64,000 nt of DNA from Lytechinus pictus. Taxonomy: Eukaryota; Echinodermata; Echinoidea; Temnopleuroida; Toxopneustidae. The DNA lies in contig NC_087249.1 of the NCBI RefSeq assembly GCF_037042905.1, positions 14,689,901 to 14,753,900 on the forward strand, read 5' to 3'. Every line of letters starts with the position of its first letter. The first letter of the stretch is position 1. The notes under the pieces are model-generated. The model did not search any database. It saw nothing but the letters and a program-made list of their open reading frames with translations, and was not told the origin of the DNA. Shown here piece by piece: positions 11,024 to 23,121 of this stretch. The position numbers and the translations under genes were made by a program.

Positions 11024-11463
11024 CATTGCGTCCCAGAAAAAAAGAAATCGGAATTTCCATGTCCTTTTTTTTCTTCAAAGGCAAATGAATTATGATATTT
11101 AATTTACATATTCGTATCATTCAATTATTCTTCTTTATTCTGATACCTAATATGTGACGAACACTTCACGCATTATTGAGCAAAACGAGTTTGAAAATTT
11201 AATGCCAAAACTAGGTCGCGCAAAAATATTGGACAAGATTGGTTCGTGATACGACGAACGTGCTGATTCGACGATTTGTATTCTTTGTTAAGATAATTGT
11301 TTGTAATCCGCCATGCGTAAACAATTTGGTAACTTAAAGGTGTTTGTGTCAAATTAGACATGAGATTCCTTCCTTGCCATGAGTATCAAATTTATAGTAA
11401 AAACATATTTAATCATTGTGAAATCTATCTCTGAAAACGGATTTCCTTTTTTGGGACGCACTG
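11024..11463. mobile_element. Mariner-type MITE in STRA6 3' untranslated region
   Basis: Ends CATTGCGTCCCAGAAAAAAA and inverse of CAGTGCGTCCCAAAAAAGG, each next to TA. Length 440 bp. The termini resemble those at 1945-2921 (CAGTGCGT..CAAAAAA), so the two may be cross-mobilised. The element begins 17 bases after the stop codon. Confidence 0.65.
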
Positions 11464-11581
11464 TATATATAAGGTTGTATAACAAATCAAAGTTGTTTTT
11501 GCTTTTTAACTTTTTCGAATTCTTCATCACGAAATGGCACTAGGTGACGCCATTTGTATAATGTCTCTGATAGTTCACCAC

Positions 11582-11985
11582 TAGCGTACCTACGGGGGGG
11601 GCAGAGGGGGCAGTCTGCCCCCCCTGACGAACCACAACCCATGCAAAGGACGTATCCCTGCCCCCCCCTGACGAGCTTGAAAGACCTTTTTTGCCCCCCC
11701 CCTGACTAGCCTGAAGACCTTTATTGCCCCCCCCCCCTGACGAGCTTGAAGCTCTTTTTTTTTTTTTTTTTTTTTGCTTGACAATTTTTTTTCTGGTACC
11801 AAATCCTTCATTTGAGATTGAAGACATTTTTTTTTGTGGTTTTTTTTTTTTTTGCTTGTCAAATTTTTTTCTGGTACGAAATCCTTCATTTGTGATTGAA
11901 GACCTTTTTTTTTTTTTGCTTGTCAAATTTTTGGCGGACGGTTTTGACCCCCCACCCCTGTGGAAAATCCTAGGTACGCCACTGT
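11582..11985. repeat. G/C-run repeat with GGCGTACC ends
   Basis: Left gcgtacctacggggggg, right ggtacgccact, inverted. Inside are several C runs each followed by tgacgagcttgaag-like units and T runs, so it is internally tandem. Same style as 39413-39629. Confidence 0.55.
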
Positions 11986-11999
11986 AGTTCACACTTATG

Positions 12000-14120
12000 T
12001 CTTTGCACATCGTTCGCTTTTAATAATACTATAAATACTAGGCTACACCGTCATCATTATATCCTGAATTATGATGATGGGTATCATGATATATTACGAA
12101 TAAAGGCGCAGAGAGAAGAACGAGAGAAAGAGATAGGCAAACGAGGGGGACATAGAGTTAGAGGGGAAGACTTAATAAAAATGGGGAGAGAGCTTAACCT
12201 TGTACCAGTTGAGAGATAACACATCACAAAAAACATGATGAAACTGACTTATTCTAAATGAACCAAATTGTCGAAATGCTCTACCCTGCTCCACTGTCCT
12301 TTAACACGCTGTTAAATTTAGCCATGCAAAAGGATAATCCGTTAAAAGGGTTTTTGATTCAGTCGCAATGGGCGTCCTACAAAATGCTGTCGATGCCATA
12401 AATATGATGAATGTGTATTATTAATAACCCTTTCATTAATCCAATCCAAATCACCACGACTCGAAAGTGAAGAATGTGATGAAAGCTATGTAATCGGGTC
12501 AATTCCTAATGAATAAATTCGCAGTCTTAAATAATTCATCATTAAAACATGTATGATGGTGAAGAGTTTTAATAAACAGACGGTACGCTTCTGTCATTCA
12601 CTGCGAGGGTATTATGTTATGATAACTGGCCAATCTTTTAATTGGCACCTCTTTTACAGTGCTCGTTGAAATGTCATTAGAAATAAATCATTGCATTGTA
12701 TTACAAAAGTCGTATGGTACATAATTATGTTTCGAAGACGAATTACCATGATTACAGTTTCTATCTACAAAATGAAAATGGATATTGATGAATTATGCCA
12801 TTTTATGAGCAGTCAAGGATAAACGTTCTTTTGTCATTAGGTTTCCTGTGTGTTTCGAGAACGAGGACGTGTTTAAAATGATCATTAAGATCTACAAAGG
12901 AACGGACGTTATATTGAAAAAGAAAGAAAGGCAGAATGGAGAGGGAGAGACAGGGAGGGAAGATGAAAAAGAAGGGGGGTGACGAAGTGTCGTGTTGAAA
13001 ATTAAAAAGATGTGCAAAGGAAAGCGAATTAAATTCTTCATTATATGATGTTTCTATAGGAGTATTCCTTATGCACCCTATAAACTAATAAGATAAGGTG
13101 TTTAATGAGGAAGAGGGGGGGGGGGGGGTAGAGGGGAGACGAGGAGGGGAAGTGAGGTGTTATTTATTTATTTAATGTATCGTGTACAGAGGGGTCGGGG
13201 TGAAGAGAGAGGATGTCGAAAGAGTGAAGTGAGATCGAGAGAAAGAGGAAGAGGGAGAGAGGAATTAGAAAGTGATATGAACATGATGAAATGACAAAGG
13301 TTGACATTAATTAATTAATAAAGTACCAACTACCCCCCCCCCACAAAAAATTACCACGGAGAAAAAAGTACATAATTATTCATTGCAGCTGTATATAGCC
13401 GCATAAAAAAAGGAGATAAGGGAGCGATCGGCTATCGAAGGAATGTTTCTTTTTAATTTTACAAACGAAGAAAAGGGCAGGTTCTGGAATGGGCTTTGCG
13501 AATTTTTTGACATTGTAAACATCTGTTACGGGGAGGGCTGGTGAATATACACTCTGCATGTCGGGAATCATAAGTTTGTTTTATATTTATTATCTTTAGA
13601 AATGATAAGATATTTGTAATAATTATAAAATAAACGTTTACATGCTTTCCCCTCATTCCGTTTGAAGCTGACAAAATTGAATAAGATATGTTCATCTAAA
13701 CGACAAGCTTGCTGTATCTAGGCCTATATCGTAGAAGATACACAGATAAAATCCGTTCCAATCCTCTTTTTTTGCGTGATCACGCTTCAAAGAAACCTAT
13801 TTTGCAGTAGGACTTAATTTGTTGTCCGCGAAATGGCCAGAGTGGAGGATCACTCGACGGAAAATGAGAATTAATGCATCGCTTCGAGTGCAAACCACTT
13901 CATAAAAAACTATTACAGTCATAAATAATATGGACCTACTAGTATGTCCATGTAAATACCGAGATTGAAATTCTCCGAATATGTGGAATGTTTGCAGAAA
14001 AAATTAAATCAAACCATCGGAATAGAGAGCACAGATAAAGGATATTCAATGGTATTATCAAAGTAAGTCTTGACCGGCGGATTTAAAAAAAATGTTTAAA
14101 AAATCTTAGAATAAAGACTA
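12000..14120. other. Intergenic, purine-rich blocks, no gene seen
   Basis: GA-rich stretches at 12110-12195, 12915-12985 and 13105-13265 (with a run of ten G), otherwise AT-rich. Open frames are short and lack domain character. Confidence 0.4.
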
Positions 14121-14167
14121 TCAGACTATGGAGCACGTCCCTCTGGCGTCATGGTTGACCTATTGGG

Positions 14168-14552
14168 ATGTGCGTTTGCATCTATCTTCCCTTCTCCTTT
14201 TCTTTCTCTTACTTTATCGTCCTCTCTTCTTTCTCTCTCCCTCTCCCCTTTCTTTTCTCTCCCTCTCCTTTTCTCCTTTGCCATTTCTTCCATCTCTCCC
14301 TTTCCCTTCCCCTTTTCTCTCTCTCCTATTTTCCTTTCTTTCACCGCTCCCTTTATTCTCCTTTTCTCCTTTTCCTTCCTTTTCTTTCCCATCTTCCATT
14401 CCTTTCATTTCCTTCTCTTTTTCTCTATCCCCCTTTCCTTTTCCCTCCCTCTTCCTTTCTTTTCCTTCACTTTTTCCCCTCTCTTTCCCCCTCTCCCCTT
14501 CTTTCTTTCACTTCTCCCCTTTTTCTTCCTTTGATTCTTCTTCTGTCTGTCT
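14168..14552. repeat. 385-bp polypyrimidine tract
   Basis: Almost pure C/T on the plus strand with few interruptions, followed directly by a run of eleven G near 14565. Every long open frame here, on either strand, is only Ser/Leu/Phe/Pro or Lys/Glu/Arg/Gly low complexity. Confidence 0.9.
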
Positions 14553-14574
14553 CCTTTTTTGGAGGGGGGGGGGG

Positions 14575-16394
14575 CATTCATTATCATGGAAACCCTACCA
14601 GGGTAGGATTTTAAGTGAGTGTCTGTTAAGACGGAGCATGGAGGCTCCCACTTGTGGTTTTATCACCTCATTGAAGAATTTCATCCCCCTCTTTCTACCC
14701 GCCCTCTGCCAGGGCACAGTCTATTAAAACGGGGGTTCAATTAGTCTTCTACATGGATATTGTGTAATCATGCAGCTAAATATTAAAAAAATATAAACCA
14801 GAGACAAACCATGCAGAGATCATGGTTTCGTTTTAGGCTATCTAATTCAAGAAACATATCTTAGAACATTTTACATAGTAAATTTCATGACGAAAGTGTT
14901 AAAAACATAAATGGATGAATCTTTTGATATCTGATATGTCTTGCACTGGTTTCGAGGTTTTCAAAATAGAGTTGTATGAAAGTAAAGATACAGCAGCAAA
15001 GAGTAAAAAGAGAGAAGATAGAGACGGGGAAGGGGTGAGAGAGAGCAAGAAAGATAGATATAGAGGGGTAGAGAGAGATAGATAAAGAGAGGGGAAGGGG
15101 CGGTAGTTTCTCTTTCATAGTTCTATAGCTTGTAACAAGAGAATATGGTGTTGTACTAATGTGAGTATCCACGTGCCCTGAATGATTTAAATCACGGTAT
15201 CAAGGTTTATTTTTACACTATCTAATTTATTTCGAAATACGGGAAGTTTCTACCGCCATGAACTTCCTATTTACTTTCACTCCCAGATGATGTGTGTTCA
15301 TGTTGACGTATATATTCATGTTTTAGGTCACATATTTCTCTACAATAGCTCTACCATACCTCGCCCGTAAACCCATCGTACTTTCCACAACGAAATGATC
15401 TCCCAGCTTGGACGACAATTAGCTCTGATCGAAATATTATCGTACATACTACTTAATTAAGTCATAACGGGCATCGTAGCCTCTACGACTTTGTCCAGTA
15501 TGATGTTCTCTAAGCCCATATCCCGTAGATTTGTCGTAAATATCACGGCATGTTCATCGCATTGGCATTGCAGGTAGAACGCGCTGATCGTAGAGTAATT
15601 GTTAGATTTAATTAGGTAGGCTTGCGTGGTAGATATAAATCGTGGTGATATCGCAAGGTCACCGCCTGATCTCTATAGTACGATTTATGCATAGAGGATG
15701 ATAAACGCGCTGGACAATGATACCATTCTCCCAAGATGTCCGCACAGGCTCTGTTCACTTTTGGTTACGTAAAAAAAAACATTGCTGCACGAATTCATTG
15801 CGTGCAAGGACGATCACAGCGGCTGAAGAAACCTTCAGGATCGTGCATGATATTATGTACGACGTTTGCAGTCAACTGTGACATCAGCATTTATTAAGGG
15901 GGAGGTGTCTTTGGGCCAACACATTTACTAACGGAACATGTAATGATTACTTTTTGCAGACAAAATTAATCATCCTACTAATGCCATCTTTCGTATGTAG
16001 GAAATGCTTTGGCTTGTATCCAGGTGTTTGTTCCGCTGCCAAAAATTGGCATCGCTGTGGCAGTATTCCTGTATACAAGAGTTAAGGACGATACAGCAAA
16101 ACAACAGAAAGAAAGGAGTCATAAAGAATAGATTAAGATAAAACTGATTGATTAATAGACAAATTCTGCTCATCTGAACAAGAGTACATGGAAAAAATGA
16201 GGTTAACGTGGTTACTAGATTTTTACTGTACTTCGATAATAAAAATGAGAACATGATTTGAAAATAAAGATAATTTGACATTACACATTGATATACATAT
16301 TTTATAGATATATAAACATATGTTGACAGTTCCATATAATGCACATAAGGGCAATTATTTTGCGCACAGAGAAAAACTCGTTTAGGCGGTGTTT
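14575..16394. other. Intergenic, no gene seen
   Basis: A purine-rich stretch at 15000-15105. The rest is mixed-composition sequence, somewhat GC-richer at 15400-15860, with no exon, RNA or repeat I can support. Confidence 0.35.
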
Positions 16395-16439
16395 GGCAAT
16401 AATTTGGTCACGCATGTGTACAGCAATACATTTGACTCC

Positions 16440-16900
16440 CCCGGGCGTTTCTTGAACTAGATCCATAATGTTTCAAAGTTATGATGGCAATTCAACAAAC
16501 ACTCCCAACATGGCCAAAGTTAATTGACCTTAGATGACCTTGGTCATACATGTATGACCTGAAACTCACACATGATGTTATGTGATACTTGATTGCTCTT
16601 ATACCTAAGTTGCATTAACTAGATCCATAAGCTTTTAAAGTTATGATGACATTTCAAAAACGTAACCTTGGTTAAAGATTTCGACATTTATTCCCCCTAC
16701 ATGGTCTAAGTTAATTGACCCTAAAAAACCTAAAAAATCTTGGTCATGTGACCTGAAACTCGGGCAGGATGTTAAGTAATACTTAATTATCCTTATGCCC
16801 AGGTTTCATGAATTAGGTCCGTACACATTTCAAAGTTCAATGTTGACAACGCCGTCGGAAAAGAGGCCCCATAGTCTCACTCAGCAATGCAGGCGAGACA
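16440..16900. repeat. Tandem repeat, about 2.3 units of 160-195 bp
   Basis: The motif aact/aattagatccata followed by tttcaaagttatgatg recurs at about 16456, 16618 and 16811. Between them gttaattgacc, cttggtcat and gtgacctgaaactc recur. Ends near ggcgagacaaaaac. Confidence 0.7.
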
Positions 16901-17701
16901 AAAACTCTTTTTTTTTTCAGAGTTTGTATTTTATACAACAGTCCGCAGTTCCGTTTTTTTTAAGCTAACACCAAGTTTGTTTAAACTACAACAGCAAGTG
17001 TTAAAACAGCATTCGGTTTAAATCTAAATTCGTGTTGTTTCAACACTTCCATCATGACTTGTGGCCTTGTGGTCATTATGCTATATATTCTATATACAGA
17101 TTCTGGGCTGCATTTTTTGCAGCGGATACGTTAATCTCATTCTGCTTTTTGTGCTAAGGCAGAACGGTATTTTCTGTTAATCATAAAGTATTATGAAATT
17201 CATGAATGATCAATATTTTATTTTGCCAATTTTGCTATAAGAATTACCAGTGGATATATGTTCATAGAATTAACCAACTGTACTTTGCCCAACGTCAACA
17301 TGGTCAATGCGACCACGATTATGGCCACCTTCATACCAGTGAAACCAAATCCAAACAAACCAAGCTTATTACGTTATTTCTAATGACAAACCATCGGTCG
17401 GTTTCGGGTCGGTTTCATTGGCGTGAGTGTAGCGTTAGATTACCACCAACATTGAGAAAAGAGCTTATTCCCCATCGGTCAAATGGCGGCGACTGCACGT
17501 AGACAAAATTCTTACCAACATTTTGTTACCCAATTTGATTTACCAGCTAGATTATATTAAAGAAAAAAAGACTTCTAGAAATTTAGCTTTAAATATTTTG
17601 CCCAAAGCTACGGTCCATGATAGTCAATAGAAAAAAGTCCATGAAGTTCAACCCTTATCGTAAATTTACAGTTAGCGGTATAATGCATTTCAATTGTTTA
17701 A

Positions 17702-17707
17702 TTTATT
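17702..17707 (-). promoter_or_regulatory. Candidate poly(A) signal for the GPCR gene
   Basis: AATAAA on the minus strand, about 75 bases past the GPCR stop codon. Position and sequence fit; no other support. Confidence 0.35.
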
Positions 17708-17780
17708 TGTCAAACATTAGATCTGTCATTCTCATACCTGTGGGAGTATTCGTGTTCGAACAAAAATACATTTTTCAAAG

Positions 17781-19001
17781 TTATCTCTTTCCCTGTATAG
17801 CTCTCAAAAACGCAGATGGTTCGGGAATCCTATTCCAGTCACATCGCAATATGATCCTGAATATGACGCGAAAATGAGGATGGTTGAAGCCATAAATGAT
17901 GGGGTTTAGGATACTCGACGCGGTCACCAGCACACCTAGGTAGACCAGCACCTTTCCGCTGTTCGGAATCGCCACTGCGATCGCGTACGGTATGATGGAT
18001 ACGAAGAACGCACAGACGACGTAAAACAGATTCCGCGTGATTTGCACCTCTCGACGCGTCGGCAGTTTCGCGCCCTTTTCAGTCTCCCCCGCAACCACAT
18101 TGCCGTTCATTTCCTTGACGCTGTCCTTGGTTGCCTGCGTATTCGATAACTCCGTTGATGACGTGCTTGGAACGACGCGACGAGTGTTGCCGCCGTTTGA
18201 TGTGAAGTTAGGTGATGGAGATCGTTTAAAGAACATCTTCTGGCGCAAGAAGCGATAGATCAGTCCGTAGCAGACCGTGATGACGACGAAGCAGGTGAAT
18301 TGGATGATGGCGGCACCGACCTCGTAGATGAGAGCGTATCTGTGATTTCCGTCCATGAGACAAAGCTTATATTTATTGGTATAGCCGATCCTGCCATACC
18401 CAATGGCCTGTGGGAAAACCATTGTCATGAATGGGAATAGCCAGGAGAACGCGACCATGAGAAACACGTTGCGAGGCGAAAATATTTGCTCGTAACGGCG
18501 TCGGTCGGACGTAATGATAACGTAACGGTTGATTGCGATCTGCGCGAGGGTGATTACACTTGCTATGGCGGAACTGATTGCGACACCGCCGACAATGTTG
18601 CATAACGCATACGGTAGCATCCATCCTGTCCTGCTCAAAACACCACTGATCTGGAACGGGAGCACGAGGCAGGTCAGGAAATCCGTCACGCTAAGACTGA
18701 CGACGAAGGCGTTTGTGGAAGTGTGCAGCTTTCTGGAAACAGAAACAGCCATTAAAACCAGGCCATTGCCGATGATGCCGACGATGAAGATGATGGCCAT
18801 GAGGACTGCGACGGCGATTCGCTGGTTGTAATCAGTGAACTCAAATATTGGATTGGCCGTTGGCTCCATGTTAATCAGGGTCGAAACAGTGGCCGTCTCC
18901 ATGTTGCGAAAATTGCTCCTTTGTAAAGTCAGATGACCTAAATCATGTAAATGACATTCCCCGTTAGTATGGCAAGGAAGATTTGTAGCAAATCGATTCA
19001 C
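17781..19001 (-). CDS. Rhodopsin-family (class A) orphan G-protein-coupled receptor
   Basis: Seven-helix cell-surface receptor, intronless coding exon of 406 codons. Starts are possible at Met1, Met34 (base 18902) or Met45 (18869); Met34 or Met45 puts a normal short N-terminus before helix 1. Numbered from Met1: GNGLVL in helix 1 (Asn79), LSVTDFL in helix 2 (Asp107), Cys134 and Cys214 for the extracellular disulfide, NRY at 158-160 in place of DRY, Trp187 in helix 4, NPIIY at 366-370 in helix 7. The third cytoplasmic loop (about 255-322) is Ser/Thr-rich. Helix 6 reads FFVSIIPY, so the usual CWxP Trp is Ile. NRY recalls melatonin-type and moody-like receptors, but those melatonin receptors have NAxxY. 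The ligand is unknown. Confidence 0.9.
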   Translation of the reverse strand: MNRFATNLPCHTNGECHLHDLGHLTLQRSNFRNMETATVSTLINMEPTANPIFEFTDYNQRIAVAVLMAIIFIVGIIGNGLVLMAVSVSRKLHTSTNAFVVSLSVTDFLTCLVLPFQISGVLSRTGWMLPYALCNIVGGVAISSAIASVITLAQIAINRYVIITSDRRRYEQIFSPRNVFLMVAFSWLFPFMTMVFPQAIGYGRIGYTNKYKLCLMDGNHRYALIYEVGAAIIQFTCFVVITVCYGLIYRFLRQKMFFKRSPSPNFTSNGGNTRRVVPSTSSTELSNTQATKDSVKEMNGNVVAGETEKGAKLPTRREVQITRNLFYVVCAFFVSIIPYAIAVAIPNSGKVLVYLGVLVTASSILNPIIYGFNHPHFRVIFRIILRCDWNRIPEPSAFLRAIQGKR

Positions 19002-20630
19002 GTCACTACCATTTTTGAGAAGTCAAGTACTCGAGGTTATAAAGAAAGGCATACCACAAAGGCAAGTCACCACAACAGTAGGTTTTGTTTAGATGAAACA
19101 CTATTTTTATACACCAGTTTATAAAATAACCAGATCGGAGTTTATTCTTAAACAACCGAATTTAGGCCCAATGCATCACTTTGCAAAATATGATTTTGAT
19201 ATAGGCTTATAAAAGCCATTTAATATACTTAAACCTCTAAACAAAGTCGAGTTGGTATTTCTTTGATGCCTAATTATCCTGAAACCAACCCAATGTTTGC
19301 CCGGCACGCGTACGTGTCTCCGCATCAGTCACTAAGCCGACTCATTCGAGGTAAATTTCTTCCTCCAACATCAGACTTGGCAAAGGCACATACAAAATTT
19401 TGCTGATATTGACAAGTCAAAAACGAGATTGCAATCCTTGATTTAATCCTTTCCAGACTAATTCATCTACGGTATTGGCATGAAAAGAGCACAACCAGCC
19501 TCCCCGGTTCACGCATCAAAATGTTCATTTCACTAAAAAGTAATATCATCAATATTGGTCATGCTGGTGTTTGATATGTAAAGTACATGTGACCCCTTTT
19601 TCAGATTGTGCGGATTCTAGCCTGTCTTTTGATAAACACGATAAAAGGCAAATTTAAGGTCATGAAGGTTGAAATTATAAAAAATGCCATGTATGGCGCC
19701 ACTTTCGACTGCTCCCTCGAATCACGAAATAGAAGAAATTGAGCGTTTCAAATAAACAGATGCAAAATACTTTCAAAGGTCACTGTACACTGTTCTGGAA
19801 ATATCCGTTCCAATCATTAAGAGTATTTGACTATCAGACAAACTAACTTTCTAATAATGCCATTAATCGTGAATGCTTTCTCGCAAATTATCGCGTCCTT
19901 TAAAACCTATATTTTCCCTTTTCAAAGTATGATTATCGATGAAGACTGCTCACCATGTTGATGTCGATGTGGATGTTCAGTTCGACGTCGAAAAATAAGA
20001 AAAGTCACTGCCGTCGTATACACGATCCAAATGCCAATTTGTTAATCTTTCTTGGAAGTTGTCGTTATCAATCCTTCCATGTTTAATTCCCAACAACCAC
20101 ATCATCTCAAAGATCCTCTTGAAATGCCTCGGTCATCAGAGTGGGTAATTACCTCCATCTCAAGAACTTCCGCACAACAGCGAGTTCATTAAGAAATAAC
20201 TCACCTAACGCTAAAAACCTTGCTTGTTGACTCCCGTTTTTGGCATAATATGAAATCGGTAGCGTGCATTCGGTAAGCGATCGCTGGCGACTAATGAAAT
20301 TGTTCGGCTTCCGTGATGGCATTGCGCGCCAAAACGTTCAAAGGTTCGCTGAATAAGCTTGGTTCGGAAATGAAGTTGGCGGTCATCTCGATCTGATGAT
20401 TGTCGTTAATTTATCTCTGTCTGATGGCCTTGTTCCTTGTCTCCTCTTTTTACGATGTCGAGTGATTACTCGACTTAATTGGGAAACATGATTTGATTTA
20501 ATGAGAGTGACCCGATTTAATGAGAAGCATGATGATTTAGTGAGTTTTACGGTGATACCTTAAATATAATTAGCGATGGAAATTCGTTTGTACATGTATG
20601 TGTCCCTGAAAAGAAAACATTACATGATAA
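19002..20630. other. Upstream region of the GPCR gene, no feature seen
   Basis: Mixed-composition DNA containing any promoter or 5' exon of the minus-strand receptor; I cannot place either. No repeats or open frames of note. Confidence 0.35.
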
Positions 20631-20915
20631 TAATGATAATATATTCCATTTATAAAACGCAGCTACTATAATTACATGATAGTTAATACTCTATACTGCG
20701 CTTGATACTTGGTATCTTATTATTACCCCGGCTGTAGCTGAGTCGCCATATAGGCTCTTCCAGGACTGGTACCCATTTACCTTACCTGGGTCGAATGCAG
20801 CATAATGTGGGTAAATTTCTTGCTAAAGGAAAACACGACATGGCTGGGATTCAAGCCCACGTCCATCTGATTGAAACACGTGAGACGTAACCACTAGACC
20901 AAGACGCCCTCATAA
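20631..20915 (-). repeat. tRNA-derived SINE
   Basis: The right end, read on the minus strand (20912 to 20843), is tRNA-like: A box TGGTCTAGTGGTTAC at 20901-20887 and B box GGGCTTGAATCCC at 20858-20846. The body (tacccatttac..cctgggt..gcag) recurs at 935-1140. A SINE is more likely than a functional tRNA because the acceptor arms do not pair. Confidence 0.6.
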
Positions 20916-21696
20916 TGAGGCATCTAATAAAGCAAAACCAATGATAAACATACATTCGATTCTTACACGAGTTAACGATTCTTGTATTGAAAATTTACGA
21001 TCGCGCCGCACGTCTCTCATGATGTAAAGTATCACATTGGACAGTCAATTAATTGTACCAAAATTATTCAAATGTATTGTAGACTAATAATGCTGATTAG
21101 ACCGTAAAATAAAAAATGGCTAAACTGCTGAACTTTGTTCTCCAAACTATTTTAGGATTCTTATCGAATGTATATCATGTATATTGGAAAAAATGGTGAT
21201 ATGTATAAATTTCCTATGTATTTTATTGTTTTGTAAATTTCTTTGTTTTTCGATTTTTTTTTATTGTTTGTTTTTCTGTGGAAATCATCGGCGACATTAT
21301 TTCAGTTATTAACAACATGAAATCATTTGGTTTTAACCATTAAATATAATTATAAATTTATGAAGCTTTGCTAAATGCGGAATTTAAATTGGATTTGTAC
21401 ATGAATCACGTTTAAAAGTGTTTGACATGCACTTACAAATTCGCGAGACTTATATAAAAAAAATCATGGAAGTTTGCGGTGCAATCTATTTTGCATTACA
21501 GATTTATAGTGAAAAAATGTCGGCGGGTGGGGGGGGGGGGGCAAAACAGCCCCGAGTTAGGGTTAAGCAGTTGTTATACAAACCTACCAACAACAACATT
21601 CCCAATTCCCTTTACACTATAGCTTTAAAACGTCATCTAATATTATTTCTTTTTTTAAAGGCATACATAATCGATCATATTTGGTTGCTTGAACAC
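20916..21696. other. Intergenic, AT-rich, one G run
   Basis: About 33% GC, with a run of eleven G at about 21530. No gene seen. Confidence 0.35.
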
Positions 21697-21700
21697 TTAA

Positions 21701-22316
21701 AGGGATGCTCACGGCTGAACATATTTATAATTATCTAAATAAATAGAGTAATATTCACAAAGTAAAATGCTGAAAAAAATTCATCAAAGTCTGATAACTA
21801 ATCAGAGCCAAGTTATTGAATTTTAAAGTTTAGCAATTTATTGTGAAAACAGTTATATTCACGCCATTATGAATATTCATTGGATGGACTGATGATGTCA
21901 CATCTCATATTTCCCTTTTCTTATGTTATTACATGAAATCGTGAAATCATAATTGTTTAATTTTTTCATACACGTGTGAGTAATATGTCTCCCGTGTAAT
22001 GATATAAGTTGCAGCAATGAATATCTCATGCACTTAATCAGTTGTTATTCCAATATTTTTGGTTCTTGGAGGAAATTTTGTTGAATAAACGTAATTTCAT
22101 ATAATAAAATAAAAAGAAGGGATATGACATCATCAGTATGCTCATTGAATATTCATGAAGATGATTCCTATATCTGTTTCACCGGAATAATGCAAATCTT
22201 CAAAATGCCATAACTTTGTTATTCCTTGTCCGATTTTGATCAAATTTCCAGTGTTTCGTTTGTCTGATTTTTCTTAATCTGTTAAAACCATATTATTTTC
22301 AGCCTGGAGTACCCCT
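21701..22316. mobile_element. TTAA-flanked fold-back element, 616 bp
   Basis: TTAA at 21697-21700 and 22317-22320; ends AGGGATGCTC and inverse of AGGGGTACTCC. Long imperfect inverted arms share atgacatcat and gaatattcat segments in both orientations. Related to 22512-23117. No coding capacity. Confidence 0.65.
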
Positions 22317-22511
22317 TTAATGGACACAATTAACGTGACATAATTTTCTCTCATTGCCTAGTCAAGCTGGGTGAATTATTCAGTGAAACTATTATGGCCT
22401 AAATTTCTTTGTTTTATTTAATAGGGCCTAAAATATATTTGAAATTCAAATCAGCGTGATGTCGGGGTTGACTATGTCTTTATATAATTCAGGACTGCAT
22501 TGTTACTTTAA

Positions 22512-23117
22512 AGGACAAATCCATCCCAACATAATGTTGGTTTGAATAAAAAGAGAAAAATCCAATAAGCACAACACTGAAAATTTCATCAAAATCGGAT
22601 GTAAGATAAGAAAGTTATGACATTTTTAATTTTCGCTTAATTTTACAAAATAGTTAAATGCACATCCCGGTCGGTATGCAAATGAGGGAACTGATGACAT
22701 CACTCACTCACTATTTCTTTTGTATTTTATTATATGAAATATGAAATATTCTCATCTTCTCCTCATTGTCCTGTGAAACAAACTAAGTCTTCTTTTGCCA
22801 TGAACACGTGGACTTACCATTGTTTAACATTTTATGGTTCAGTCAACATGGTCAAGTTGGTCAAATTTGTAAAAATTTAAATATTGTATAATTCAAATAA
22901 TAAAAAACAAAAGAAATAGTGAGTGAGGGACATCATCGATTCTCTCATTTGCATGTGACTAAATTGTGCATATAACTATTTTGTGAAAAATAAGCAAACT
23001 TTTAAACGTCATAACTTTCTTATTTTCCATCTGATTTTGATGAAATTTTAAGCATAATGCTTCTCTGATTTTTCGCTATTGATTCAAATCAACATTTTTC
23101 TGAGGTACACTTAACCT
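22512..23117. mobile_element. TTAA-flanked fold-back element with about 230-bp arms
   Basis: TTAA at 22508-22511 and 23118-23121, ends AGGACAAATCC and inverse of AGGTTAAGTG. Left gttggtttgaataaaaagag pairs with right ctattgattcaaatcaac; aaaatttcatcaaaatc, agaaagttatgac, atgcaaatgag and cactcactatttcttttg all have inverse partners. 606 bp, close in size and layout to the neighbour 200 bp away. Confidence 0.75.
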
Positions 23118-23121
23118 TTAA

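Noticed and set aside
14128-14727. Overlapping 150-200 residue open frames of Ser/Leu/Phe/Pro
   Set aside because: Product of the stop-free polypyrimidine tract; open in several frames at once.
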